64,000 nt of DNA, taken from assembly GCA_023426545.1 (NCBI GenBank), contig JAFAAN010000175.1, positions 163,390 to 227,389 on the forward strand, in the 5' to 3' direction. Below are positions 46,335-54,749 of this stretch, piece by piece. Positions within the stretch are counted from its first letter, which is position 1; each line of letters starts with the position of its first letter. Under the pieces are notes generated by a model. That model was not told where the DNA came from, ran no database searches, and was given only the letters and a program-made list of their open reading frames with translations. The DNA is from Pseudomonadota bacterium (GTDB taxonomy: Bacteria; Myxococcota; Myxococcia; Myxococcales; Myxococcaceae). The translations under genes and the position numbers were made by a program.

Positions 46335-46817
46335 ACACCGCCATTCCGAAGCCGGAACGCTCGGAGTACAGGGAAGCCCGCTGGCGTGAGTGGGCAACGC
46401 GCGGAGGGCTGTCGGCTATCCCACGGCCCATCGCGCCGCTGTCCACCCATGCACAGCGACATCGGCACAACCGTCGAGGACCTGCGCGAAGCCGTACAGC
46501 GGATGACAGTTCAATGGGCTCCCGCCACCACGCCGCGCAGCCACGAACGCCGGGATTCAGCGGCACCGATGCAGCGCGATTCGAACCGCCGGGGCGCTGG
46601 GCTTACAGTCGGTCACCACGGCGGCTCCAGTACACCGCCGCGTTCGAGGATGCAGAGGGGCCCGTTGTCCTGCGCTGGTACCGCTCCTCACCGCCTACGC
46701 CCCAGCACGAGAGAAAGCGGTCCGTCTCCGGGGGGCGCTAATGGATGTTCAGCAGGAAGCCCGAGGACGAGACGACACCATCGCTCGAATCGCCCCCTCG
46801 GCACTCAGCATCGACCG
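46335..46817. other. Gene-free stretch (483 nt) upstream of the act operon
   Basis: This region must contain the act-cta promoter on the minus strand and the end of the toxin-immunity operon. Codon bias suggests no gene. I see no clear sigma-70, sigma-54 or GGAAC-type promoter. A tRNA-like patch (46570-46650) with GATTCGAACC does not fold as a tRNA. Confidence 0.5.
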
Positions 46818-47405
46818 TCAGCGAGGCTCATGTGCTCCGGTCACGCGCTCGAACGACACTCCGAGATTCCCTACCCCTTCGAGTGCGTTCTTGATGTCCT
46901 CTGAAACAACGAACGCGACCTTGAACCTCTTCAGCCGAAAGACATGCGCACCTTCAGTCTTCGAGGGGTCGATTCGCAGTCCGTAGATCCAGTTGTACTC
47001 GCCTGGGTAATCAGGGGACGGCTCGTCGTCGTCATAGTGATGCACCTCCCGGCACCGCGCCTCGTCAATGGCATCAACTACCTTGATTGCATTGACGACA
47101 AAGTATCGCTCGGACTCTCTCTCTATTGACACCGGGAAGAGCTGAACATCCTCGGGAGCCAGTGTCCTGAAGACGGTCGCGAGTGCTTCGCTGACAATGG
47201 GAGTTCCCTCTACCCCTGCGAACACGAACGCGCGCTTCTTCCCGGGATGTGAGATCTGCGCCTTGATGGGTCCAGAGTCTGGAAGGACGCGCCCATCCGC
47301 GAACAGCCAAGGCTCGTCAAACGCCTCACCAGAGTCCCGTATCGGCGTCTCAAGAAGCCACTGTGGCACATCGCCAAGTCTCACCCAATAGAAGTTCCGT
47401 TCCAC
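46818..47405 (-). CDS. Imm11-like (DUF1629) probable immunity protein
   Basis: A 195-residue soluble protein resembling Imm11/DUF1629 proteins of myxobacteria: FYWVRLGDVPQWLLETP, an acidic middle (EVHHYDDDEPSPDYPG), and the C-terminal VFRLKRFKVAFVVSEDIKNALE that is typical of the family's end. It lies 9 nt after the SitA-like toxin gene; GTG 47405 has AGGAGG six nt upstream, overlapping the toxin's stop region. Position and acidity fit an antidote of the upstream nuclease. Codons are poorer in G/C than in the flanking operons, a sign of transfer. Confidence 0.75.
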   Translation of the reverse strand: MERNFYWVRLGDVPQWLLETPIRDSGEAFDEPWLFADGRVLPDSGPIKAQISHPGKKRAFVFAGVEGTPIVSEALATVFRTLAPEDVQLFPVSIERESERYFVVNAIKVVDAIDEARCREVHHYDDDEPSPDYPGEYNWIYGLRIDPSKTEGAHVFRLKRFKVAFVVSEDIKNALEGVGNLGVSFERVTGAHEPR

Positions 47406-47414
47406 CCTACCCTC

Positions 47415-48707
47415 CTACTTCACGATGAAGCTGCGCAATTCTGAGCCTGGCGTGAGCAACTCATTTGCAATCTTCGCGAGTTCCTTCATCAAACTGGCCC
47501 GGCAGCTCTCCGTCGTTCGGCAGCGCACAACAGAACGATTGAGGCGCAGCAGCACCTCATTGTGATAAAATTCAGGGTGAGGTCCATCGTGCCCATTGAG
47601 CCGCACCTTGTTTGCAGCGTCCTCAAGAGTCATCCCGGCCTTCTTGAAGACCTCCTCGCACCTCGGCGTCCAAGGCCCCCCGGTAGTGTCGGCAATGGGG
47701 TTCTTGTTCGTGCAGATGTGATGGACCGGCCCGTCTGCATCGCCTGGGAAGCGCCCGTCCGAATACATGGCCAGAGCCGCAGTAACTCCAGGAGCGAGCG
47801 TAACGTTCAGCACGCCAGCGGCAGGCATCGCGATTGATGTCACGCCGCCACTCAGCGCTGCTTCGAGCGGGATACCAGCCTCGGCCTGCGCTCGAAGCGC
47901 GGCTCGAGAAAAGCCCGGGAGCTTCGGCCCCTGGGCCGCCATCGCGTTCTTTCCACCGAGCGCCGCCATGACGACCAACACCAGGACGCGCGTGCCGTTC
48001 GTGCCGAGCACTTTTCCGAAGCGATGACCAATGTCCTGCAACTCGATGACACTCATGGCTTTGCCCGCATCATCCCACAACCGGACGAATCCGCGCCCAA
48101 TCTCCCAGACCGGCACAATGCCCAGGTAGGCCACCATTGCCGCAGTCAGTGCGACTGCGATGACCTTGGTGACCGGCTCTGGGAGGGTCATTGTGAGGAG
48201 CACGGCCAGCCCGGCCGAGGTCACCATGGCCTTCAGCGCCACGGGGTTCAGCACCTTGCCGACCTCTGCCTCAACACTCTCCCACACGATGTCGAGCGCG
48301 AAGGACAGCGCCATGAGCGTCCGGTCCTTACGCGAAAACGTCAGCCCCGTCCCACCCACCAGGGTCAGGCAGTCGTCCGCGTCGGGGCAGATGCGCGCGT
48401 ACAAAGACTCAGGCGAACGCCTCGAGCCGGAATCCGCAAGGCCGCTCGAAGAGGCAATCAGCGTCCTGGACCGCCCCCACCCTCGTTCATCCGCCTCGTC
48501 GACCGCGCGGAACGCAACGTCCATGCGCAGGCCGAGAATGAGGCGCGTGAGGGCGGCCTTGAACTCGTCCTCACTCACCTGAACCGGGTCAACATCCACC
48601 GACTCGTGGACGACCCGCTGTCCGTTCCCGGTATCGATATGGACAACACGAGAGGTTGCGCATCCCACTGTAAGAAGCAGCAAAGACACTACTGCAACTA
48701 ATCTCAT
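47415..48707 (-). CDS. SitA-like lipoprotein toxin with AHH nuclease domain
   Basis: A 430-residue polymorphic toxin. MRLVAVVSLLLLTVGC is a lipoprotein signal ending in a lipidated Cys, as in the SitA toxins that myxobacteria pass to siblings by TraA/TraB outer-membrane exchange. The middle (about residues 130-230) is hydrophobic, with two long helices that may cross the inner membrane. The C-terminus is an AHH-type HNH nuclease: HHICTNKN at 329-336 and NGHDGPHPEFYHNEVLLRL (GHDGPHPEFYH at 372-382). The product would degrade DNA or RNA of a recipient lacking immunity. ATG 48707 starts the signal peptide; 12 upstream codons are unlikely to be translated. Family identity is by architecture; transfer by outer-membrane exchange is inferred. 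Confidence 0.83.
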   Translation of the reverse strand: MRLVAVVSLLLLTVGCATSRVVHIDTGNGQRVVHESVDVDPVQVSEDEFKAALTRLILGLRMDVAFRAVDEADERGWGRSRTLIASSSGLADSGSRRSPESLYARICPDADDCLTLVGGTGLTFSRKDRTLMALSFALDIVWESVEAEVGKVLNPVALKAMVTSAGLAVLLTMTLPEPVTKVIAVALTAAMVAYLGIVPVWEIGRGFVRLWDDAGKAMSVIELQDIGHRFGKVLGTNGTRVLVLVVMAALGGKNAMAAQGPKLPGFSRAALRAQAEAGIPLEAALSGGVTSIAMPAAGVLNVTLAPGVTAALAMYSDGRFPGDADGPVHHICTNKNPIADTTGGPWTPRCEEVFKKAGMTLEDAANKVRLNGHDGPHPEFYHNEVLLRLNRSVVRCRTTESCRASLMKELAKIANELLTPGSELRSFIVK

Positions 48708-48776
48708 GGAATCCCCCGCAGGCCCCCGAATGTCAGGAGCCACGGCATCCTCTAGCGTCTCGTCACGGAGAGCAGC

Positions 48777-49370
48777 TCACCCGCGGCCGTCACGCCGTGT
48801 CACAGCCTCGCGCAGATAGGGAAGGAGCCGCTCGGCCGTCTGCCGCACCTGCGCGTCCTTGTCCTCCCGGGCAACGCGCTCGAGGAGTGGAATGCACTCT
48901 GGCCAGCACCGATAGCCGATCGCATTCAAGGTCGCCATCCGCAACAGCGGGCTCGGAGGCTGCGTCGCATAGGCGCTGAAAATCTCGAAGACACCCGGAT
49001 CGTACCGGGGGAACGCGACGGCCAGCCGGAAGACTGCCGCCACCTGCTCATCATGCGTCTCGGCCTCCTGGGCCATCTCGATGAGCTCTTCCGGAGCGAA
49101 GACCAACAGCCGCCTGGCAAGCTGGGACACGAGGCTTTGCGTCTTGGGTCCGCGGACACTGAAGAAGTGGGTTCCCGAGAGAGGATCCTCGACGTAACGA
49201 ACCGCATTCAGCTCGTCGGGCGTGGCCCAGATCTCCTGGTACGACTCTTTCTGTCCATCACCTGGACGCTCGCCGTGCTTCACCAGCCCCAGTGCGGCGG
49301 TGGCCTTGTGAAAGTCCGCCCGCTCTGCCTCGGGCTTGAGCACGATGTACATTGCGTTCGCTTCAAGCAT
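48777..49370 (-). CDS. HEAT-repeat protein following the DUF4157 gene
   Basis: A 197-residue protein. Its first third (MYIVLKPEAERADFHKATAALGL...YVEDPLSGTHFFSVRG) is an alpha/beta segment I do not recognise. The rest is made of paired helices like HEAT/PBS-lyase repeats: EQVAAVFRLAVAFP, PLLRMATLNAIGYRCWPECIPLLERVAREDKDAQVRQTAERLLPYL. Such small repeat proteins often bind and neutralise or escort a neighbouring effector. It follows the giant DUF4157 gene by 14 nt, so it is most likely its immunity protein or chaperone; this is inference. Confidence 0.7.
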   Translation of the reverse strand: MLEANAMYIVLKPEAERADFHKATAALGLVKHGERPGDGQKESYQEIWATPDELNAVRYVEDPLSGTHFFSVRGPKTQSLVSQLARRLLVFAPEELIEMAQEAETHDEQVAAVFRLAVAFPRYDPGVFEIFSAYATQPPSPLLRMATLNAIGYRCWPECIPLLERVAREDKDAQVRQTAERLLPYLREAVTRRDGRG

Positions 49371-49384
49371 GGTCGCCCTGTCTC

Positions 49385-52300
49385 CTACCGAGTCTTCTTG
49401 AGGTAGTCACGGAGCTTCGCACGGACGAAGTCCTCGACGTCATTCAGCGTCGGTTTCCTATCGAAGACCGGAATCTCGCTCGCATGCCGCTTGAACCAGG
49501 CGAGCAGCGTGTTCCTCTCTCGTGTCAGGCGTTCCTCTCGCGCGACCTTCGCCTTCTCATCCTTGGGTAGGCCCTTGGAAACGCCAAGCATCTCCTCCGT
49601 CACGGCGCGCGCCCCCATCTGTGCTTTGCCGAATGAGGCCGGGTGGAGTGCGACGCCCTGTTCGATAGACAGGGGCTGGGCGCCCTGTCTGGAGCTCATG
49701 AGCTCCGTGGCCATGAACGAGTACACGAGGTCGCGCTGGTGTCGACCGAGATTGTGACTCGGCTCTTTCGCGAACCAGAGGCCGAAGAGCTCGCCCACGT
49801 CACTCGCCTGCTCCCGGGTGAGCTCCGGCCTTTGCTTGCGGAGGAGGGCCGTGAGGATGTTCCCAACGGGTAGGCCCGAGAGCTTCGCCGCGATATCCTG
49901 ATAGCGCCGTCCCTTGTTGCCCTCCAGCCCCGCGATTCCCTGCCAGCCCCACCAACCGCCGAACGGCGCGACCTCCTTGCCGTGCTGGTAGCCGACGGGC
50001 GCACTGGCTTGGGTGGCTCCAACGATGAATGCGCTCTGGGGAGCAAGGGCGGCGAGCGGAGCGGCCGGTGACTCGAACTCGCGCAGGTTGATCTTGCCTC
50101 CCCCCGAGCCGGCTTCGGCCGACGTCTGGCCCGGCGCCTGCGCATGTTTCGCCTGCTCGGCCTGGGCCTCTTCCAAGAACTCTCCGGCGAGCTTGTCGGC
50201 CACGCGGATGACATCCATCTCCTCGAAGCTCCAACCCGGCGCGAGCTCGATATTCGGATTCACCGTCGCGACGATCCGGAAGCGCTCCATGCCTCCGACC
50301 ACCTCCAACCGTCTCAGGCGGTAGGCCACGCGCCAGGCGAGCAGCTGTGCCTTGAAGCGCAGCCGGCTCGGTTTCCGAGACATGAGTCGATGGAGCTTCG
50401 GCGGCAGATCCCGCTGGACCCTCTGGATTTTTTCGTTCAGCGCTTTCTTCTTGTCCTTGCTCGGCTGACCCTTCCGCCCCTTCCTCTTGAAGAGCCTCTT
50501 GAACCGGGCCTCGAGCTTCCTCCAAGCCTTCTTCAGCGCCTTCCCGACCTTCTTCAGCGCCCGCTTGAGCTTGGCGAGGATCTTGCGGCCAATGGCACGG
50601 AGCCGGCCCGCCACCGCGCCGGCGGGCTTGCGCAGCCGTGCGAGCAGCCAGTTCGCGACGAATTCGATGACCGCCACCGCGCCCGCCGCCACCGCGTTCG
50701 CGAACTGAGGGCCAGCCCCGCCGCTCTTCACGGCCTTCAGGAAGGCGATGAACCGATCCATCGCCTGCAGGATGCGGCTCACCGTCCCCCACGCCGCCTG
50801 CAACCCCTCGATGATGGCCAGCACCGCCCCCGCCGCGGGCACGATCATCGAGACCAGCTTCTCGATGAGGAGTTGGACCAGCGCGGTCGGGATGGCCGCC
50901 TTCAGGGCCTCCCAGGCCATCCTGCCAATCGCCGCGAGCGACAAGCCGCCCTTGACGAGCAGATTGAGGAGCGCCGTCCCGAGCCCGAGCACCGCCTCAA
51001 GCTTCTGGTCGAACCATTGCGCCACCGCGCCCTTGAGCGCCTTCCATAGGTGGTTGCGGATGCCATCCACCACCGCCGCGCCCAGGTTGGCGAGCCACTG
51101 CCCCGGGTTGGCCGCAATGTCGCGGATGAGTTGCGCGAACGCCCCGAGCGCCTCCAGCGCCGCCTTGGCGGCCTTGATGGCCCCCTGCACCACCGTGTTG
51201 AGGGAGTCGACGATGAAGAGCAGCCCCTGCTCCAGCAGCCCGAGGGCTTTGTCGAGCAGTTCCCCCAAGCCGTCGAGCAACTTCTGGACACCCGCCTGCA
51301 ACTCCTCGGCGAGTTGGTTGACCACCGCCTCGGCCGCGCGGACCTTGTCCTCGATGTTCTGACGGAACCTCGCCCGTGCCTCGGGGAAGGCCGCGAGCAC
51401 CGTATCGCCAACAGCGATGAGCGCCTCACCCGCCTCGCGGATCACCGCCACCACCACCTGGCGCGCCTTTTCGATGGCCTCTCGGGCCAGCCGCCGAGCC
51501 ATGTCGATCGCGCGCTTGACGGCCTCACGTGCCTTCTGGATGGCCGCCCGGATTCCCTCCTTGATCGAGTTGAAGAAGGCGGTGGCCCTAGCCGCCACCC
51601 AGCCGAGGAATCCTCCCGACTCGCTCTTGGCCCGCGCCTTCTGCCGGGCCGCCTCCGCCTCGCCCTCCCGCTTGTGCCGGGCCGCCTCCCGCTCGCCGCT
51701 CTCCAGGTGCTCGCCCGCCGCGGTGTCGGCCCGCTCCTTCTCCTGCCGCACCCGAGCGCGGCTCGCCTCCTGCTTCGAATCCGCTTCGGTGCGGCCCCGC
51801 TCCACCGCGGTCCGCTGCGCCTCGCTCCACTGCTCGCGCTGCGCTTCGACCTCGGCCCCAGCAGCCTGCTTCTCCGCGCGTTGCGCCTCGGCCGTCGCCT
51901 GGCTCTGCTGCTCCGCCTCCTCCTGCGTCTTCCGCCAGCCCTGCTCCTCGGCCTCGGCGTGACGGGCCTCCTCCTCGGCCATGTCTCCCTGGCCCGCCTG
52001 GACCGCGGCCTGGATTTCCCCGCCGTGCTCCTGCTGCGCCACGATCGAGACGGCCTCGTCCACTTCGCCGCCGCTGGCCCCACCAGCGCCGGCTCCACCG
52101 CCCATGGCAACCTCGGCCTTCAGGGTGCCTTCGACCGCCTCCGGGGCGATCTCGTCCTCGCCCATCGGCTGCGCCACTTCGGTCTGCCCCTGCACCCGGG
52201 CCTCGGAAATGCGCTCCTCCACGTTGGCCCGCTGTGCGTCGAGCGTCCCCGGATCCGCGCCTCCCTCCAACGAGAGTACCGGCGCTGGCCCCGCGCGCGT

Positions 52301-54733
52301 GGACAGCTCCGGATCGCCCGTCGGCAGGTTCTGGATGGACGCGCCCAGGCGCGCGGCATCCCCCGGGGCCATCTCTCCCTGCTCACCTCCACGGAGGATC
52401 GGGGTCGGAATCGCCACGGGCGCGCGCGCCGGCTCAGGCGTGGGCTCCGGCCGAGGCACGGGCGCGCTCTCTCCGGCGACCACCCTGTCCGGCCTCCTCG
52501 GAGCCGCGCCCTGGACGGGGGCTGGCCTCGCGGAGAGCTCCCGGGGCCTGGCCGTCATGCCGGTGGGCTTCTCCAGTTCGGGAGGGTGGGACGCGAGTTC
52601 ATCGCGCTTCCCGCCCACCGAGCGCGAAACGGCTTGGCCCACGCCCGCGAGCGCCTGGGAGAGCTGGGCTGGCGGCAGGTGTGCCACCATGCCGAGCGCC
52701 TCCGCCGGCTCGGCCCGGGAGACGTCGGGGACCTCGGGCGCGGCCCTCTCCGCGATGGCCCCACCACCGCCTCCGCCACCTCCTCCCCCCGCCTCGCCCC
52801 CACCTCCCGCGGCCGCGCCCTCCTGCAGCGACGCCATGGCCGCCTGCTGCTCGCCCGGGGACAGCGCCGCGTCCTCTGCGGGCGCCGACTCGGGAGAGGA
52901 GGACGCCTCCGCGAAGGGCGCCTGCTCCACCTCGCGGGCCTGCCGCTCCTCGGAGTCCTCCGCGCGCTCGGCAGCACCCGCCTCGGCGGGCTCCAGCGTG
53001 GGGGCGCTCCCCCCCTCCACGCCGCCAGAGGGGGGAAGCGGCTCGGGCTCCGTCTCCGCCGCGCCCTCGACTTCGGGCTCCGCCTCCCCTTCCTGCAGCG
53101 CCTCGGCGGCCGCCTCCTCTTCAGGCCGGGCCGCGTCCATCTTCTCCTCGGTCGCCGTGGCCTCCGGCGAGTCGAGATCCTCCCCGGCCCGCTCCGGGTG
53201 TGCCTCCTCGCGAGCGCCTCCCGCAGTGGACACGGCCTCGCCACTCACAGCAGCCGTCCCGCCCGCTGGCTCGGCGCCTCCCATGGAGGTCGCCTCAACC
53301 GCTGGCACGGCACCTCCGATGGAGGTCGCCTCAACCGCTGGCGCGGCGCCTCCACCCGCCGGAGTCGCCTCAACCGCTGGCGCGGCATCTCCACCCGCCG
53401 GAATCGCCTCAACCGCTGGCGCGGCGCCACCACCCGCCGGAGTCGCCTCAACCGCTGGCGCGACGCCACTACCCGCTGGAGTCGCCTCAATCGCTGGCGC
53501 GGCGCCACCACCCGCTGGCGCGGCGTTTCCACCCGCTGCGGCCACTCCGCCCGCGGCCCCCATCGCCGTGAGGACTGCCAGGCCTGTGGCCTGTGCCTGC
53601 GCAGTGCCCTGCTCTGCCGCCTGGGCCGCGGAGTCCTCCACCTGCGCCATCTGGCGTGGTGGGGCCTCTTGCGGCGGAGCCACCCCGGCCTCCGCACGCG
53701 CTTCGTCCGGAGCCGCACCTTCCGTGAGTGCCACACCCGGGGCCGCCAGGCGCTCTCGGCCCCGGGTTGCCCTTCCACCCGCTTCGCGTGACTTCGCCTC
53801 CTCCGTCGAGGGAGCCTCATCGGGCACGAGCTCCGCCGTGGGCTCGGCGGCTGCCGTGGGGGCAGCCCCCGCTCGTGCCTGTGCGGCCTCGACGGTTCCC
53901 ATCCGCGCCCGCTCGAGCTCCGCCTCGGCCTCGGCCGCCTCGCGGGACGCCGGGGCCTCCTCGGCCGGATCCACCGTCGCCAGTAGCGCTTCGAGCCGGC
54001 CCGGTGCCACACGCCTCCGGAGCTGCGCCACCACCGCGTCGCGCACCGAGGGAGACAGCGGCTCCAACTGCCGCCGCACCCGCCCGTAGCTGTCCGACGG
54101 ATCCGCCTGCAGGCTGAGCAGGATGACGCGGACGAGCGTCTCGATGATGCGCATGGAGTCCAGCGCCACCTGCTCGGACGCCGCCCCCACGGCCGGGTCC
54201 ACACGACGGGCAATCAGCCCCCGCGTGCCCACCGCGCCCACCGACAGCGCCCGCGGCGCCACCGCGCCTCCCTCCGCAACTCGTGAGGCCACCGACTCGG
54301 CCTCGCGCTCCAGCGGCGCCCCGGGCCGGCTCACCTCGGAGAAGCCCTGGACCGTCCGCGGTGCGCCGCGCTGCTGGACCGTGTGCGTCAGTTCGTGCGC
54401 GAGCAGCCGCATTCCGGCGGGCGTGCGCGGCGAGTACTGCCCCGCCGCGAACACGATGTCCTGCCCGTGCGTGAAGGCCAGCGACTGGAGGCCCTTCGCC
54501 GCCTCCGCCGCCGTCCCGTCCGTGTGCACGCGCACCTGGCCGAAGTCGTGCCCGAAGCGCGCCTCCATGGCCGCGCGCGTGCCCGGCTCCAAGGCCTGCC
54601 CCGGCGAGTCCAGCGCCGCCTGCACCTGCGGGACGAGGGCGGCCGAGGCCGGCTTCGGGCGCGCGGGGGCCCGGGCTCTCGCGGCGGGGGCACTGGGCTT
54701 CGCCGTTGCCTTCGTCCTGGCCCGAGCCGTCAC
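49385..54733 (-). CDS. Giant DUF4157 (eCIS core) protein, putative injected effector or toxin
   Basis: A 1782-residue protein. Residues about 45-125 are the DUF4157/eCIS core domain, with FGHDFGQVRVHTDG and the zinc motif HELTH at 113-117. A long Pro/Ala/Glu/Gly-rich segment follows (with a 12-13-residue tandem repeat), then Arg/Glu/Ala/Gln coiled coil, then hydrophobic and amphipathic helices, then a very basic stretch (KILAKLKRALKKVGKALKK). The last 300 residues, with APFGGWWGWQGIAGL and LGRHQRDLVYSFMATELM, match nothing I know. DUF4157 marks cargo of contractile injection systems; the upstream genes are eCIS baseplate parts. GTG 54733 has GGGAGG seven nt upstream; earlier codons overlap the previous gene and look non-coding. 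Confidence 0.85.
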   Translation of the reverse strand: MTARARTKATAKPSAPAARARAPARPKPASAALVPQVQAALDSPGQALEPGTRAAMEARFGHDFGQVRVHTDGTAAEAAKGLQSLAFTHGQDIVFAAGQYSPRTPAGMRLLAHELTHTVQQRGAPRTVQGFSEVSRPGAPLEREAESVASRVAEGGAVAPRALSVGAVGTRGLIARRVDPAVGAASEQVALDSMRIIETLVRVILLSLQADPSDSYGRVRRQLEPLSPSVRDAVVAQLRRRVAPGRLEALLATVDPAEEAPASREAAEAEAELERARMGTVEAAQARAGAAPTAAAEPTAELVPDEAPSTEEAKSREAGGRATRGRERLAAPGVALTEGAAPDEARAEAGVAPPQEAPPRQMAQVEDSAAQAAEQGTAQAQATGLAVLTAMGAAGGVAAAGGNAAPAGGGAAPAIEATPAGSGVAPAVEATPAGGGAAPAVEAIPAGGDAAPAVEATPAGGGAAPAVEATSIGGAVPAVEATSMGGAEPAGGTAAVSGEAVSTAGGAREEAHPERAGEDLDSPEATATEEKMDAARPEEEAAAEALQEGEAEPEVEGAAETEPEPLPPSGGVEGGSAPTLEPAEAGAAERAEDSEERQAREVEQAPFAEASSSPESAPAEDAALSPGEQQAAMASLQEGAAAGGGGEAGGGGGGGGGGAIAERAAPEVPDVSRAEPAEALGMVAHLPPAQLSQALAGVGQAVSRSVGGKRDELASHPPELEKPTGMTARPRELSARPAPVQGAAPRRPDRVVAGESAPVPRPEPTPEPARAPVAIPTPILRGGEQGEMAPGDAARLGASIQNLPTGDPELSTRAGPAPVLSLEGGADPGTLDAQRANVEERISEARVQGQTEVAQPMGEDEIAPEAVEGTLKAEVAMGGGAGAGGASGGEVDEAVSIVAQQEHGGEIQAAVQAGQGDMAEEEARHAEAEEQGWRKTQEEAEQQSQATAEAQRAEKQAAGAEVEAQREQWSEAQRTAVERGRTEADSKQEASRARVRQEKERADTAAGEHLESGEREAARHKREGEAEAARQKARAKSESGGFLGWVAARATAFFNSIKEGIRAAIQKAREAVKRAIDMARRLAREAIEKARQVVVAVIREAGEALIAVGDTVLAAFPEARARFRQNIEDKVRAAEAVVNQLAEELQAGVQKLLDGLGELLDKALGLLEQGLLFIVDSLNTVVQGAIKAAKAALEALGAFAQLIRDIAANPGQWLANLGAAVVDGIRNHLWKALKGAVAQWFDQKLEAVLGLGTALLNLLVKGGLSLAAIGRMAWEALKAAIPTALVQLLIEKLVSMIVPAAGAVLAIIEGLQAAWGTVSRILQAMDRFIAFLKAVKSGGAGPQFANAVAAGAVAVIEFVANWLLARLRKPAGAVAGRLRAIGRKILAKLKRALKKVGKALKKAWRKLEARFKRLFKRKGRKGQPSKDKKKALNEKIQRVQRDLPPKLHRLMSRKPSRLRFKAQLLAWRVAYRLRRLEVVGGMERFRIVATVNPNIELAPGWSFEEMDVIRVADKLAGEFLEEAQAEQAKHAQAPGQTSAEAGSGGGKINLREFESPAAPLAALAPQSAFIVGATQASAPVGYQHGKEVAPFGGWWGWQGIAGLEGNKGRRYQDIAAKLSGLPVGNILTALLRKQRPELTREQASDVGELFGLWFAKEPSHNLGRHQRDLVYSFMATELMSSRQGAQPLSIEQGVALHPASFGKAQMGARAVTEEMLGVSKGLPKDEKAKVAREERLTRERNTLLAWFKRHASEIPVFDRKPTLNDVEDFVRAKLRDYLKKTR
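53262..53535 (-). repeat. In-frame tandem repeat (36-42 nt units) inside the DUF4157 gene
   Basis: About seven units encode variants of AAPAVEATPAGGG and AVPAVEATSIGG. The DNA units are near-identical (each holding CTCAACCGCTGGCGCGGC on the plus strand), pointing to recent slippage or recombination. The segment is a flexible spacer between the core domain and the helical part and is expected to vary in copy number. Confidence 0.85.
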
Positions 54734-54749
54734 GCCTTCGCCTCCCGCG

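Noticed and set aside
46570..46650. tRNA-like sequence on the minus strand (GGTTCGAATC and CTGTAAG segments)
   Set aside because: The T-loop and a Tyr-like anticodon loop are present, but neither the T stem, anticodon stem nor acceptor stem pairs.
53262..53535. Direct repeats considered as a CRISPR array
   Set aside because: Units are contiguous, in frame and lack unique spacers; they encode a repeated peptide.
51050..53791. Long plus-strand open frame opposite the DUF4157 gene
   Set aside because: Shadow of codon bias and repeats in the real minus-strand gene; no domain or ribosome site.
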